DNA of 64,000 nucleotides from Verrucomicrobiia bacterium (GCA_035765895.1 DASTWL010000028.1:1-64000); one strand, 5' to 3'. Shown: positions 51,488 through 64,000, counted from the stretch's first letter. A program made the numbers and translations. Notes: generated by a model not told the origin, from the sequence alone.

Positions 51488-52549
51488 TCAATTCGTCGAA
51501 GGCCCGCTTGGGCCGCCGACTTCCATTTTTTCTGGGGGAACACTGACTCCCGCTTCGGTTTGAGTGATGGGCTTGATGGTGCCATCGGGATTGTAATCGA
51601 GGTATTCGACGCACACGGCCCGCCGGCCGAGCGCGCCCTTTTGGCCATGCAACGTCAGTCCCGCAAAATGATAGAAGAAATACCACCGGCCTTTGAACTC
51701 GATGATGCCCGGATGAATCGTAAAACTGTTCCGGGCCGAACCGGTCAGCTTGCCGCGCGGCGTCCACGGTCCGGTGATCTTCTCCGCCGTGGCATAACCG
51801 ATTTGTTCGGCGCCGTTGCCGGGAAACATCGCAGCATAGACAAGGTAATACAATTTGCCGCGTCGGTAGAGCCACGGACCTTCGACGTAGTTCGGCACAT
51901 CCACCTTCTGAATCTCGCCGGCCAGCTCGATCATGTTCGGTTTGAGCTTCACCAGGTAGCAGTCGCCGTTGCCCCAGCACAGCCATGGGGTTCCGTCGTC
52001 CTCGATCCAAACGGTCGGATCAATGTCCTCCCAGGGACGTTTGGCTTTGGGCGTCATGCTGTCGCGGATGAGTGGTTTCCCAATGGCATCCTTGAATGGG
52101 CCGGTCGGCGCATCGGCCACGGCCACGCCGATGTTGTTGCCCGGCGCGGTGCGGTCGCCCTTCACGGTTACGAAATAGTAGAACTTGCCGTCCTTCGGCA
52201 CGACCTGCGCCGCCCAGGCTGAATTGGGCAAGCCCCAGGAGAAATTGGTGGGACTCAGCACCACGCCGTGCGCCGTCCAATGCTTCATGTCCCGGCTCGA
52301 AAAGCAGAGCCAGTCCGGCATGGTAAACATCTCGCCGTCCGCGGCATTGTCGTGGCCAACGTAAAGATAGACGGTGTCCCCGATGACCACCGGCGCAGGG
52401 TCGGCAGTGAACACATCGCGGATGATGGGATTGGAACCCGGCGCTGGAACGGATGGCCCCTCTGCGGCCCGAAGCCAGCCTGATGCGCCAGCGAGGAGAA
52501 AGATCGCAAGGGCGGAACTCAAAATCAGGAATTCAATTCGTCTTGTCAT
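51488..52549 (-). CDS. secreted GH43-family enzyme
   Basis: 353 residues with a signal peptide (MTRRIEFLILSSALAIFLLAGASGW). Compact GH43 propeller: catalytic Asp in FTADPAPVVIGDTVYLYVGHD, pKa-modulating Asp in EDIDPTVWIEDDGTPWLCWG and general-acid Glu in NYVEGPWLYRRGKLYYLVYA. TIHPGIIEFKGRWYFFYHF and GRRAVCVEYLDYNPDG close the fold. No carbohydrate-binding module is attached. It likely releases arabinose or xylose from arabinoxylan oligosaccharides. It is the second gene of the O5-controlled operon. Confidence 0.92.
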   Translation of the reverse strand: MTRRIEFLILSSALAIFLLAGASGWLRAAEGPSVPAPGSNPIIRDVFTADPAPVVIGDTVYLYVGHDNAADGEMFTMPDWLCFSSRDMKHWTAHGVVLSPTNFSWGLPNSAWAAQVVPKDGKFYYFVTVKGDRTAPGNNIGVAVADAPTGPFKDAIGKPLIRDSMTPKAKRPWEDIDPTVWIEDDGTPWLCWGNGDCYLVKLKPNMIELAGEIQKVDVPNYVEGPWLYRRGKLYYLVYAAMFPGNGAEQIGYATAEKITGPWTPRGKLTGSARNSFTIHPGIIEFKGRWYFFYHFAGLTLHGQKGALGRRAVCVEYLDYNPDGTIKPITQTEAGVSVPPEKMEVGGPSGPSTN

Positions 52550-52603
52550 GCTTCGTCCTTCAGGCCGGTCGTTCAGGGCGGAATTGGGCGGCTCATTCCG
52601 GTT

Positions 52604-55291
<2,688 letters not shown>

Positions 55292-55394
55292 TCAGCCATC
55301 GTGCCCACCGCCGGAACAGTCATCGTTTTGAAACGGCCGGGCAATGGGCCACCAAACACGGGTCATCACATCGCGCACCTTGCATCAAATCGTC

Positions 55395-57746
55395 ATGAAT
55401 CCTCTCCTCTGTCGCCTTGCTTTTGGTTTGTTTGTCCTCGGGTTCGGCACCGGACTGCGCGCCGCCGACCCCGCCCTGACCGGTCAGTCATCGGCGCCAA
55501 CCGAACCCCTGAGCCTGTGGTATCGTCAGCCCGCCGCCAACTGGACCGAAGCCCTTGCTGTCGGCAACGGCCGGCTGGGCGCGATGGTTTTCGGCGGCGT
55601 CAACCGCGAGCAACTGCAATTGAATGAGGACACGCTCTGGGCCGGCGGCCCGTATAACCCGGTCAATCCAGAGGCGCGCGCCGCCCTGCCAGAGGTGCGG
55701 CAACTGGTTTTCGACGGCAAATATCGTGAGGCCGCGCATTTGATCAGTCAGAAGGTGATTTCCCGTCCCGTCGGCCAGATGCCTTACGAACCGGCCGGGG
55801 ATTTGCTCCTCACGTTCCCTGAAACAGCCGCGGTGGATAATTATCGTCGCGACCTCAACCTGGACACAGCCGTGGCGGCAGTTGAATACACGGCGGAAGG
55901 CGTCCACTTCAAACGGCAGGTTTTCTCGAGCCCCGTGGATCAGGTCATTGTCGTCCGGCTCACGGCGGACAAAAAGGGCGCGATCAATTTCTCCGCCGGC
56001 CTGCAAACCCCGCAGAACGCCACCCTCACAACCGAGTCCGGCAACACTCTGGTCCTGCGCGGCGTGAATGGCAGCGCTGACGGAATCAAGGGCGCGCTCC
56101 AATTCCAGGTCCGTGCCCGCGTGTTGACCGACGGCGGAACGCTTTCCACCACGTCCAATTCGGTCGAGGTCGCTCACGCGAACGCGGCCACAATTTTTAT
56201 TGCAGCCGCGACCAGCTACATAAACTACGCGGACGTGAGCGGCGACCCGGAACGCATCGTCAAAAAGCAAATCGCCGCCGCGGCCAGGAAGAAATTTGCA
56301 AAGCTGCTCGCGGCGCACATCCAGGAACACCAGCGTTTGTTCCACCGCGTCGCGCTCGATCTGGGCCACAACGACGCGATGCGATTGCCGACCGATGAGC
56401 GCATCAAGAACTTCGGCAGCGGCAACGACCCGCAGTTCGCCGCGCTTTACTTTCAATTCGGCCGCTATCTCCTGATCAGTTCCTCGCGTCCCGGCAGCCA
56501 GCCGGCCAACCTCCAGGGCATCTGGAACGACAGCATGAATCCGCCCTGGGGCGGCAAATACACCATCAACATCAACACCGAAATGAACTACTGGCCGGCC
56601 GAAGCATGCAACCTCGGCGAATGCGTCGAGCCGCTGATCGCGATGGTGAAGGACCTCTCCCATACCGGCGCGCGCACCGCTGAAGAAATGTATGGCGCCC
56701 GCGGCTGGGTCACCCATCACAACACCGATCTCTGGCGGGCGAGCGGGCCGATTGATGGTCCGGAATGGGGCATGTGGCCAACCGGCGGCGCCTGGTTGTG
56801 CGATCATTTGTGGGACCACTATGTGTTCAATCCCGACCAGAAGTATCTCAAGGATGTTTACCCCATCCTGCGCGGCGCGGCGCAGTTCTTCCTTGATACG
56901 CTGCAGGAGGATCCGACGAATCACTGGCTGGTCACGAATCCGTCCATCTCGCCCGAGAATCAGCATCCCTTCGGCTCCGCCGTTTGCGCGGGCCCGAGCA
57001 TGGATGAGGAAATCCTGCGGGATCTGTTCACCCATTGCATCGAGGCCGCCACGATTCTGAACACCGATGCGGACTTCCGCCGGCAGGTCGAACAGGCCCG
57101 CGCCCGGCTGGCGCCGCTCCAGATTGGCAAGCAGGGCCAGTTGCAGGAATGGCTGGCCGACTGGGATGCCCGGGCCCCCGAGCAGCAGCACCGCCACATT
57201 TCCCATTTATACGCGCTCTTCCCCAGCGACCAAATTACACCGCGCGGAACGCCGGATCTCGCCAACGCCGCCAAGGTCACGCTGAACACGCGCGGCGACA
57301 TCACGACTGGCTGGGCCATTGCGTGGCGCATCAATTGTTGGGCGCGCCTGCATGACGGCGACCGCGCCTTCAGCATCATCGAGCACCTGTTCGATCCGTC
57401 GCGCACCTACCCGAACATGTTCGATGCGCATCCGCCCTTCCAGATTGACGGCAACTTTGGCGGCACCTCCGCCATCGCCGAGATGCTGTTGCAAAGTCAC
57501 AGCGGCGAAATCGAACTCCTTCCCGCCCTGCCTGCGGCCTGGCCGAACGGCAGGGTTATCGGGCTACGGGCGCGAGGCGGTTTTGAAGTGGAAGTCGCGT
57601 GGAACGAAGGAAAGCTCACGCACGTCAAAATCAAATCGGTCGGCGGCAGGGAAGCAACGGTCCGATATGGCGACCGGACCACGGAAATCCAATTGAAACC
57701 GGGCAGGACAATTCAACTCAACCAAGCGTTGGAACGCATCAAATAA
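55395..57746 (+). CDS. secreted GH95-family hydrolase (alpha-L-fucosidase/alpha-L-galactosidase)
   Basis: 783 residues from ATG 55395 (signal MNPLLCRLAFGLFVLGF...LRA). The N-terminal beta domain has LWYRQPAANWTEALAVGNGRLGAMVFGGVNREQLQLNEDTLWAGGPYNP. The (alpha/alpha)6 catalytic part has QGIWNDSMNPPWGGKYTININTEMNYWPAEACNL, PTGGAWLCDHLWDHYVF, NPSISPENQHP and IDGNFGGTSAIAEMLLQSH, all GH95 landmarks. GH95 enzymes cut terminal alpha-L-Fuc or alpha-L-Gal by inversion; the latter occurs on complex xylans. A run of basic residues appears at KKQIAAAARKKFAKLL. The gene stands alone on the plus strand of operator O5. Confidence 0.95.
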   Translation: MNPLLCRLAFGLFVLGFGTGLRAADPALTGQSSAPTEPLSLWYRQPAANWTEALAVGNGRLGAMVFGGVNREQLQLNEDTLWAGGPYNPVNPEARAALPEVRQLVFDGKYREAAHLISQKVISRPVGQMPYEPAGDLLLTFPETAAVDNYRRDLNLDTAVAAVEYTAEGVHFKRQVFSSPVDQVIVVRLTADKKGAINFSAGLQTPQNATLTTESGNTLVLRGVNGSADGIKGALQFQVRARVLTDGGTLSTTSNSVEVAHANAATIFIAAATSYINYADVSGDPERIVKKQIAAAARKKFAKLLAAHIQEHQRLFHRVALDLGHNDAMRLPTDERIKNFGSGNDPQFAALYFQFGRYLLISSSRPGSQPANLQGIWNDSMNPPWGGKYTININTEMNYWPAEACNLGECVEPLIAMVKDLSHTGARTAEEMYGARGWVTHHNTDLWRASGPIDGPEWGMWPTGGAWLCDHLWDHYVFNPDQKYLKDVYPILRGAAQFFLDTLQEDPTNHWLVTNPSISPENQHPFGSAVCAGPSMDEEILRDLFTHCIEAATILNTDADFRRQVEQARARLAPLQIGKQGQLQEWLADWDARAPEQQHRHISHLYALFPSDQITPRGTPDLANAAKVTLNTRGDITTGWAIAWRINCWARLHDGDRAFSIIEHLFDPSRTYPNMFDAHPPFQIDGNFGGTSAIAEMLLQSHSGEIELLPALPAAWPNGRVIGLRARGGFEVEVAWNEGKLTHVKIKSVGGREATVRYGDRTTEIQLKPGRTIQLNQALERIK

Positions 57747-57888
57747 TCCCCACCGACAAGTCCGTAAAAGGATTGATGCCCGAATTTGCTTCGCGAGTTT
57801 CCAACATGAACCCGCCGTGGACCAGGCCCCCAGCCAGTCCGCTCGGGTTTCATTCTTCCGCTCCGCGCGCAACTCCGGCCGACGAAAC

Positions 57889-59994
57889 TCATTTCACCAC
57901 CTGCCACTTGAAACACGCCCCACCCTGGCGCGCCGGCTGCGGTCCGGTGGCTGTCACGGTAACGGGCCCGGGCGCGTTCGGTTTGGCCGCGAGGTAACGA
58001 TGGCTGGTCAACGACATGAGCATCGTGTCGCCGCGCATGAGGTTGACCCACTGAAAAGATTCGGCGGCGCCGGGTTTTCCGTCGGCAAGATTCTTCAAAA
58101 CCACGCCGCTCGCGGCCGCCGAAACAAAACGACCATTGGCCGCCTTCAGCGCAACGCGGCCCAGTCCCAAATCCACGACCTGGAAATCGACGTCCCGCCC
58201 CTTCGCCTGCGGTGAATCCGCGGCGACGTTGATCAGCGCGTTGACCTGCGCGTCGGCGGCGAGGAGGCTGCCGTCAGCGCCGCTGGTAAGGGTGATCGTC
58301 CGACCCGTCGGAATTTCGCGCTCAATGCCGCGGGCGCGCGGTTCGATCACGACATAATTGTCGAAATCCGCATAACCGCCGGCCTGGCCGGAGGTGTTGA
58401 AGTTGAAGAGCGCCGGCCGCACGCCCTGAAAGGTCGTTAATTGAAACTTCATGATGAAGGGTTCACCGACGACCGTGAAGCTCCGGCCATCACCGCTCCA
58501 ACTGAAGACCGCTTCGTCGGTGTCGAAATCGCAATGAACCCGCAGCCAAAGCTGCGCTGGCGGGTTCGTTGCGACGATCAGTTCCTGAGCGGCCACCGGT
58601 GGTGCGCCGCGCCGGCCGCCCGAACCTTCAAACCGCTGAAGCGTTGTGCCCGTGTCCGTTCTCACCACGCCCAGGCCGGCGAAGGGTGTGCTCAGAAGCG
58701 CGAGGCCCGCATGATCGCCGACAGCCAGTCCGGAGGTGTTCAATTCGACGGTCATGATGGACTCTGGCCCGGGCGGACGCTGACAAAGACTGTTACGCGC
58801 AGTCCAGAAGCTGGTGGCCGGCAGCGAATGCAAACGCAGCACACCGGGCTTCTCTGACAGCGACCATTTGCTGTCGTCGGGCACGTGATTCCACTGCCAG
58901 TGCGGATTCAATCGGCCGCTGTCGAAGTCGTCGTCAGGAACGTATGTCGGCGTGGGTTTCTGCGTGAAACCCGTGTTCGGCTTGATCCAGGTGTTGGGCG
59001 CCTTGCGGAGATTGCCGGGCAGGCCGATGAGCGGAAAGCCGTTGTCCCAGGTGATCGGAACCAGGCTGACCATGCGGCCCGCACTGCCGTGATCGGACAT
59101 GATGATGCTCCACCATTCGCCCGACGGCGTGTCGCACATGCCGCCCTGGTGCAGCCACAGGCCGCGATCGTTTGGCTGCGCGTGCGCCGGCGCCGCAATC
59201 GTCACACCGAGCGATTCGCCCTGCACCATGCGCTCGACCCGCCAGGGGCCGTCAATGGAGTCCGCCACCGCGACCATTTGATCCACCGTGCCTCCCGGAA
59301 TGGCGGAGACGTCCACGTATTTGCCGTTGATCTTGTAGAGGTGATGCCCCTCGCCCATCCGGGCGTCCAGTTGGCGCTTGGGCGCGTCGGTTTTGAACGA
59401 CCGGAGATCCGGTGAAAGTTCTTCGATGGGATAAGGGCTGTGATTGCCCGAGATGAGATACACCTTGCCGTCATCATCAAACAGGACGGACAGGTCGTGG
59501 CGTCCCGGCAGTTGATTCCGTTCCCACGGGCCGTTGATGGATTCGGAACGAAACACCTGCAGGCCGGCACCGTTGACGTTCGAAAAGATGTAGAACATCC
59601 CGTTGTGAAGGCGGATGCAGGGTGCCCAGATTCCCTGGCCGTAAATGTTCCCGCCTTCGAGGCGGTAGGCCGGGCCGAAATCCAGCCGGTCCAGGCAGTA
59701 ACCGGCCAGTTCCCAGTTCACCAAATCCTTGGAGTGCAGAATCTCCACGGCCGGATTCATGTGCATTGTTGTGCCCGCGAGATAATAGTCGTCGCCGACG
59801 CGAATGACGTCCGGGTCTTCAAACTCACCGTAGAACAGCGGGTTCGAGTAGGTGCCATTCCCGTTGTCGGCGGTCCAGTGTTGGGTCGCCGCGGGAGGAA
59901 GCCCGGCGGCAGCTGATGTGACCGCGTGGCTCAAAAGCGCGACGCCGGCCAGCAATGTCGTTACAGGCCAACGAAGGTGAAGGGATTGATTCAT
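57889..59994 (-). CDS. secreted GH43-family enzyme with C-terminal sandwich and trefoil-like domains
   Basis: 701 residues, signal peptide about 1-28. GH43 propeller: Asp in YGEFEDPDVIRVGDDYYLAGTT, Asp in HDLSVLFDDDGKVYLISGN, Glu in MGEGHHLYKINGKYV. The second domain (about 355-550; DDFDSGRLNPHWQWNHVPDDSKWSLSEKPGVLRLHS) is the GH43 C2 beta sandwich found in xylosidase/arabinofuranosidase groups. The last 130 residues (GADGSLLAADAQVNALINVAADS...FVSAAASGVVLKNLADG) resemble a fascin-like beta-trefoil, perhaps for sugar binding. It probably acts on xylo-oligosaccharides. It lies 47 bp downstream of the GH98 gene and may be co-transcribed with it. Confidence 0.92.
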   Translation of the reverse strand: MNQSLHLRWPVTTLLAGVALLSHAVTSAAAGLPPAATQHWTADNGNGTYSNPLFYGEFEDPDVIRVGDDYYLAGTTMHMNPAVEILHSKDLVNWELAGYCLDRLDFGPAYRLEGGNIYGQGIWAPCIRLHNGMFYIFSNVNGAGLQVFRSESINGPWERNQLPGRHDLSVLFDDDGKVYLISGNHSPYPIEELSPDLRSFKTDAPKRQLDARMGEGHHLYKINGKYVDVSAIPGGTVDQMVAVADSIDGPWRVERMVQGESLGVTIAAPAHAQPNDRGLWLHQGGMCDTPSGEWWSIIMSDHGSAGRMVSLVPITWDNGFPLIGLPGNLRKAPNTWIKPNTGFTQKPTPTYVPDDDFDSGRLNPHWQWNHVPDDSKWSLSEKPGVLRLHSLPATSFWTARNSLCQRPPGPESIMTVELNTSGLAVGDHAGLALLSTPFAGLGVVRTDTGTTLQRFEGSGGRRGAPPVAAQELIVATNPPAQLWLRVHCDFDTDEAVFSWSGDGRSFTVVGEPFIMKFQLTTFQGVRPALFNFNTSGQAGGYADFDNYVVIEPRARGIEREIPTGRTITLTSGADGSLLAADAQVNALINVAADSPQAKGRDVDFQVVDLGLGRVALKAANGRFVSAAASGVVLKNLADGKPGAAESFQWVNLMRGDTMLMSLTSHRYLAAKPNAPGPVTVTATGPQPARQGGACFKWQVVK

Positions 59995-60041
59995 GGATTT
60001 TTTCTGGTGGCGGAAGATGCGGACCCGCCGAATGCGTATCG

Positions 60042-63000
60042 CTAAAACGGCGGCCCGGCCTGGATGCGAAAGAAATTCTGCGGCGCAGCGCCCGGATTAT
60101 TCGTCCAGACAAAGGGCAGCAGCGGCGAATTGGTGGTCAGGAGCGCGGTCCAGTCCACCAGATTGGTTGAGGATTGAATCTGATAGTCCGGCCCGCTGTC
60201 GCCGTTAATTTGCAACACCAGTTGACCGCCCGTCGCGGACACCGGCGAAACCGCCGGTTGCGTCAGCGGGCTGACGGTCACGACGAAACTTTGCGTGGCG
60301 CCCAGGCTGGGCGTGCCATTGTCCGCCACCCTCACGGCGAACGGATTGGTCGTGTTTGCCTGCGTCACCCACGGGCGCCAGGTGACCACGCCGTTGCTGG
60401 AGTTGATCGCGGCGTTCGCGGGCGCACTCAGCAGGCTGTAGATCAGGGTTTGCGTCGGGAGATCACTGTCCGTCGCGGCATTCGTGAGGCTCAGCGTCAC
60501 TCCGGCGCCGATTGTCCGGTTGCTAACAGCCGCGAGTATTGGCGGCGTGTTCGCGGGCAACTGATAGGTTAACACCGGACGCCAGCTATTGGTCGGATGT
60601 TCCTTGGAACAGAATTGAACCAGGCCGTTCAGGCTGTTGGCGGGCTGCATTACCCGCAGCGAAAGCAAGCCGCCGTTCGTGGCGGCGCCCGCCGTGGCGC
60701 TCGTCACGTCCAGCACCACCGGCACACCCACGGCGACGGTGTTGGTCTTGAGGAACACGCCGGTGCCGGCGGGCTGGTTGTTCCAGGTGATGCCGTTCTC
60801 GGTCCAGTTGGTGCCCGCCAGCTCGTAATAAATCGGCACCGAGGGGTCATCCACCCGGTTGGGCACCAGCGTTACGGTTGCGCTTTGCACGTTGGCCAAA
60901 CCCTGCACATCAAACATGAAATAAGCAATGCGGGTGGCCAGCGTGACGTTGTTCTTGACCACCAAATCCGCCGCGCCGCCGAAATTCGAGGTGGGCGTGG
61001 AACTTTGCACATAGGCATCGGCCACCGGCGGGAGCGTGGGGGGCAAAGTGGTGGCACTGGCTTCCGGGCTGTCCGCCCCCTCGCCCGCGGCGGACACGGC
61101 CGACACGGCGTAGTAATAGGCGGTGCCGCCCGCCAGGCCGGTGTCGTTGAAATGGGTCGCCGTTACGCCGGTGGCGATGACCGTGCGATCGCCCCCGCTG
61201 GTCAGCGACCTTTTCACGTTGTAGCTGGTGGCATTGCTGCTGGCGAGCCACGCCAGGTTGATCTGGTTGCCGGCCACAGGCACCGCGGACAAACCCGATG
61301 GCGGCGGCGTTCCCGCCCAGCCGCCGGAGACTTCCAGGTAATCTATGTCGGGCAGACCCGTCGCGGAGGTGGATTGCAACCGGACTTCAGCCGTCCCGGC
61401 AGCCGTGCTGGCATAGACCGTGACGTAGCCCCAATTCGTCCATGCCCCGGTGGTTGGAAATTGAATGTCAGAGGCGACGTTGGTGCCGTTGATGATGAGG
61501 TTGGCCGTGCTGTCATTGGTGCTGGCGTAGCGGAAGGTGAACGCCTTGACCACCGAGGCGTCGAAATCAAGATTCCAGGCCAGGCTGGCGCCGTTCGTGT
61601 CGGCGGTGTTGGCGTAACCGGCGCCGGTGAATCCGGAAAGGTCGTTGTCAATGGTTCCATCCACGCTGTCGAATCCCGCCCGGTTTTCCTGAATCACAAT
61701 TCCATCCGCGATCACGGTGGGCACCACGACCAGGTTGTCGAAACAGACCGAACTCGCCGCCGTCCCGTTCGCCTTGAACTCAATCGTGTTGGCGCCCGCG
61801 TTGAGGGTGACAGTTTGTTCGTTGACTGCCCAGTCGCTGGGCATGGCCGTCTGGGTGAACACCGGTGTGGTCACTTTCATCCCGTTCACAAACAGGTCAA
61901 TGGTGCCCACATCCGCGCCGACGACTGAATACCGGGTTTCAAGTTGATACGCTCCGCTCTTCAGAACATTGACGGTATCCCTGACCGCGGCCGAGGAACT
62001 GGTTCCGAATTGGAGATATCCCTGCCCCGTGTAATTGCGGATGTTGCCGGAGTAGCCGCTCTTCGTGATGCCGGAGATGTTTTTGTAATCGAAACACTCC
62101 GCCTCATACTGGCGGACGCCGGAGGAAGACATCGGTTGGTTCGGTGCAATCAGCACGGCCGGGGTGGTGTTCGTCAACCGCCCGGTGGCCGTTCCGACGC
62201 AGTTCACGTTGATGTCAACGGAACCGTTGTGTCGCACGGTCAAAGTCCATACGCCGCCGGACCAGTTCTTGGTAACCGCACTGGCCGCATGACTGCCGCG
62301 GTCCGCCCAAGTGAATGTCGGTTCCGCCGTGCTGCCGTAAATGCTGATGACATTGGTCTTGAGGCTGGTGTCGAGGTCGTTGTCGTAATTGCACAGGTAA
62401 AACGCCACGCCATTCGAAGTTTCCGTCATGACGCCCGACGTGTAACGCGAGAGCGACAGATCAACGTGGTCGCAGGTATTGTATTTGAAAGGGATGGAAC
62501 CGCTGGCGGTCAGGTTGGTCTTGTAAGGGTTGTAGATCACCCATCGGTTCTCAAGCCGGCCCGCGTATATGTCCCCCGTGTATTCCTGTGGGAACAACGA
62601 GTTGAATTCATTCGTCTTGGCCGTGATGGATGGCCAGCGGCCGACGTAACCGGACTTGTTCACCTTCACCGCGAACGCATTCGCATTGGAATCCGCCAGT
62701 TGATAGACGGTCGGAACGGTCGGATAACGCCCCGTTTTCTTGAAGAACGTTTTGTTGTTTCTGAGATTGCCGTCGCCGTCCATGCGATACAGCCCTTCAA
62801 ACAGGCTGTCGGGCGAACTGTAAACGTCGTCAGTGCTTCCGGAATTGACGTCATCGATGATGACCACCTTGGTGCGGGCGATAACCTCCTGGCGGCTCGG
62901 AATGCGGACGGTCCCGTCCAAAATCTTTCGGAAAATATCCACGCTCACATTGTCGAACTGCGGGAAGGTTTGCCATCGACGCATTGTATAGCCGTTGTCG

Positions 63001-64000
63001 GTCGCGCCGGCGCTGATTTCCTTGAAACACTGCTGCCAGATCAACTCCGGCGCATCAATCACGGTTTCACCGGTCAGCATGATGTGTTCGAGATGCGCCG
63101 CGCCGCCCGTCGCGAGCGTGAAGTTTTGATTGATGCCGGTTGCATCGGACCAGCCGGTGGAATCGTAGCGGATGCCATATTGTCCGCTGTAGCCCGAGAG
63201 GTAGGCCCCGAGGCAGACGCTCTCCATGTCGGACTGGTAGGACTGCTGGGTATATTTCTCCTCGAGAATGTAGTTTTGCGTGTATTGCCGGCAGGCGGCC
63301 GCAAAGGCCGGGTTGCGCTTCAGCATCGCAATCGGGTTGATATTGGGATCCCACTGGTTTCCGCACCAGCTCACCACCAGATACCCGCCGTATTTGCTGC
63401 ACAGCGCCAGCAGGTCCGCGAAGTGGCTGATCCGATCCGTCCAGGCCGCGGAAACCGGATCGTTCGGATCATCGTAGCCCCAGAACTGCTCCGCGTAATT
63501 GAACCCGATGAAGTTCGGGTAGTCGCGGAAGAATTCCTCGTAAAGCGAACGATCGAACTCGGAGAACTGGTGCATGCCGCCGCTGGCCGGCTGCACCATG
63601 CACCACATGTTGTTTTCCGCACAGGTCCTCACCCACGACTTGGCGATCTCGTAGCCGTATTCAGCCACTTGAAACACGCCGTTCGTATCATGGCTGATGG
63701 AGAGCGAGATGTTCATCACCACATACGGGCGGATGTCGGGCGGGATGAGGTCAATGATCTTCTGCGGGTCGGGATAGTTCCACGTATCAATATGGATCAG
63801 CCACATGGGCTGGCTGGGCGAAATGGGCCGGCGCAACGGTGCGTTCACCTGCTGCGGGGCAACCACCACATCGTTGGTAAGCTCGAATCCGTTGATCACA
63901 AACATGGTGTTGAAGTTCGGCGCATCCGTCGTTTCCCAGACCAAACTCACCGGATTCACCCCGTCGGAGACAAGGGCCGTTGCGAACGTCGTCACCTGGG
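60042..64000 (-). CDS. GH98-family endo-hydrolase, multimodular, 5' end beyond window
   Basis: At least 1318 residues; the frame is still open at the window edge, so the signal peptide and true start are missing. The catalytic part begins RRPISPSQPMWLIHIDTWNYPDPQKIIDLIPPDIRPYVVMNISLSISHD and continues FIGFNYAEQFWGYDD, VVSWCGNQWDPN, clear GH98 sequence. After the GH98 C-terminal beta domain come two CBM35/6-like modules (YEAECFDYKNISGI..., VIQENRAGFDSVDG...), a fibronectin III domain (PPPSGLSAVPVAGNQINLAWLASS), a DNRLRE/CBM96-type domain (VADAYVQSSTPTSNFGGAADL), a cadherin-like domain and a terminal module ending NFFRIQAGP. GH98 includes endo-xylanases that cut heavily decorated xylans and blood-group endo-galactosidases; the context favours xylan. 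Confidence 0.93.
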   Translation of the reverse strand, partial: QVTTFATALVSDGVNPVSLVWETTDAPNFNTMFVINGFELTNDVVVAPQQVNAPLRRPISPSQPMWLIHIDTWNYPDPQKIIDLIPPDIRPYVVMNISLSISHDTNGVFQVAEYGYEIAKSWVRTCAENNMWCMVQPASGGMHQFSEFDRSLYEEFFRDYPNFIGFNYAEQFWGYDDPNDPVSAAWTDRISHFADLLALCSKYGGYLVVSWCGNQWDPNINPIAMLKRNPAFAAACRQYTQNYILEEKYTQQSYQSDMESVCLGAYLSGYSGQYGIRYDSTGWSDATGINQNFTLATGGAAHLEHIMLTGETVIDAPELIWQQCFKEISAGATDNGYTMRRWQTFPQFDNVSVDIFRKILDGTVRIPSRQEVIARTKVVIIDDVNSGSTDDVYSSPDSLFEGLYRMDGDGNLRNNKTFFKKTGRYPTVPTVYQLADSNANAFAVKVNKSGYVGRWPSITAKTNEFNSLFPQEYTGDIYAGRLENRWVIYNPYKTNLTASGSIPFKYNTCDHVDLSLSRYTSGVMTETSNGVAFYLCNYDNDLDTSLKTNVISIYGSTAEPTFTWADRGSHAASAVTKNWSGGVWTLTVRHNGSVDINVNCVGTATGRLTNTTPAVLIAPNQPMSSSGVRQYEAECFDYKNISGITKSGYSGNIRNYTGQGYLQFGTSSSAAVRDTVNVLKSGAYQLETRYSVVGADVGTIDLFVNGMKVTTPVFTQTAMPSDWAVNEQTVTLNAGANTIEFKANGTAASSVCFDNLVVVPTVIADGIVIQENRAGFDSVDGTIDNDLSGFTGAGYANTADTNGASLAWNLDFDASVVKAFTFRYASTNDSTANLIINGTNVASDIQFPTTGAWTNWGYVTVYASTAAGTAEVRLQSTSATGLPDIDYLEVSGGWAGTPPPSGLSAVPVAGNQINLAWLASSNATSYNVKRSLTSGGDRTVIATGVTATHFNDTGLAGGTAYYYAVSAVSAAGEGADSPEASATTLPPTLPPVADAYVQSSTPTSNFGGAADLVVKNNVTLATRIAYFMFDVQGLANVQSATVTLVPNRVDDPSVPIYYELAGTNWTENGITWNNQPAGTGVFLKTNTVAVGVPVVLDVTSATAGAATNGGLLSLRVMQPANSLNGLVQFCSKEHPTNSWRPVLTYQLPANTPPILAAVSNRTIGAGVTLSLTNAATDSDLPTQTLIYSLLSAPANAAINSSNGVVTWRPWVTQANTTNPFAVRVADNGTPSLGATQSFVVTVSPLTQPAVSPVSATGGQLVLQINGDSGPDYQIQSSTNLVDWTALLTTNSPLLPFVWTNNPGAAPQNFFRIQAGPPF

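Noticed and set aside
55488-57206. 572-codon minus-strand open frame
   Set aside because: It is antisense to the GH95 gene; no recognisable domain.
60597-61928. 443-codon plus-strand open frame
   Set aside because: It is antisense to the CBM/FnIII part of the GH98 protein; His/Arg/Gly-rich without any domain.

Overview
The window looks like a chromosome segment from a Verrucomicrobiota bacterium, probably the Pedosphaera/Limisphaerales side of the phylum. The signs are a high-GC genome, a giant secreted protein built from autotransporter-associated beta-strand repeats, a prepilin-type protein with a C-terminal DG box, multidomain secreted glycoside hydrolases and a NarL-type sensor kinase with PA14/OB-like sensory modules. 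No rRNA or taxonomic marker was available, so this is an inference from gene content.

Layout. (1) 1-1.4 kb: accessory debris. It holds one integron-type attC-like site, two tiny hydrophobic-protein ORFs and the remnant of an IS110-family transposase. (2) 1.6-7.4 kb: core genes. A minus-strand run encodes a small membrane protein, Hsp20, Lon and a LolA-like lipoprotein-sorting protein. It is followed by a thioesterase, a 2OG-Fe(II) oxygenase and a SMUG1-type uracil-DNA glycosylase. (3) 7.5-31.7 kb: a roughly 24-kb genomic island. An intact tRNA-Gly(CCC) forms the left end and an imperfect 29-bp copy of the tRNA 3' end forms the right end. The island is packed with stress and dormancy functions: five universal-stress proteins carrying eleven Usp domains, Dps, a hibernation factor (HPF), GrpE, a KefB-like antiporter, a Na/Pi cotransporter-like protein, adenylate kinase, NADP-glutamate dehydrogenase, two saccharopine-dehydrogenase-like enzymes, an Rnk/GreA-type protein and two receiver proteins. 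It also carries an NtrB/NtrC-type pair. (4) 31.9-64 kb: a polysaccharide-utilisation region with a hybrid-looking sensor kinase and NarL regulator, followed by GH43, SGNH esterase, pseudopilin, beta-strand-repeat protein, GH115, CE6-like esterase, GH10, GH43, a double CE1-type esterase, GH95, GH43 and GH98.

How the parts work together. Four minus-strand gene blocks of the island are each preceded by a good match to the sigma-54 (-24/-12) promoter, GG-N10-GC within TGGCAYG-N4-CAGCT-like sequence. A fifth match lies in front of the NtrBC-like block. The island therefore appears to be a self-contained sigma-54 regulon with its own enhancer-binding activator. The carbohydrate region is tied together by an 18-bp palindromic operator, ATACGAC-N4-GTCGTAT, found at five places. 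All five lie immediately upstream of glycan genes, including both large divergent intergenic regions. The enzyme set (GH98, GH95, GH115, GH10, three GH43, several acetyl/feruloyl-type esterases) matches the known requirements for complex, galactose-decorated glucuronoarabinoxylan. Several genes are broken: an IS110 remnant, the tail of mgtE, and the head of a GH2 beta-galactosidase.
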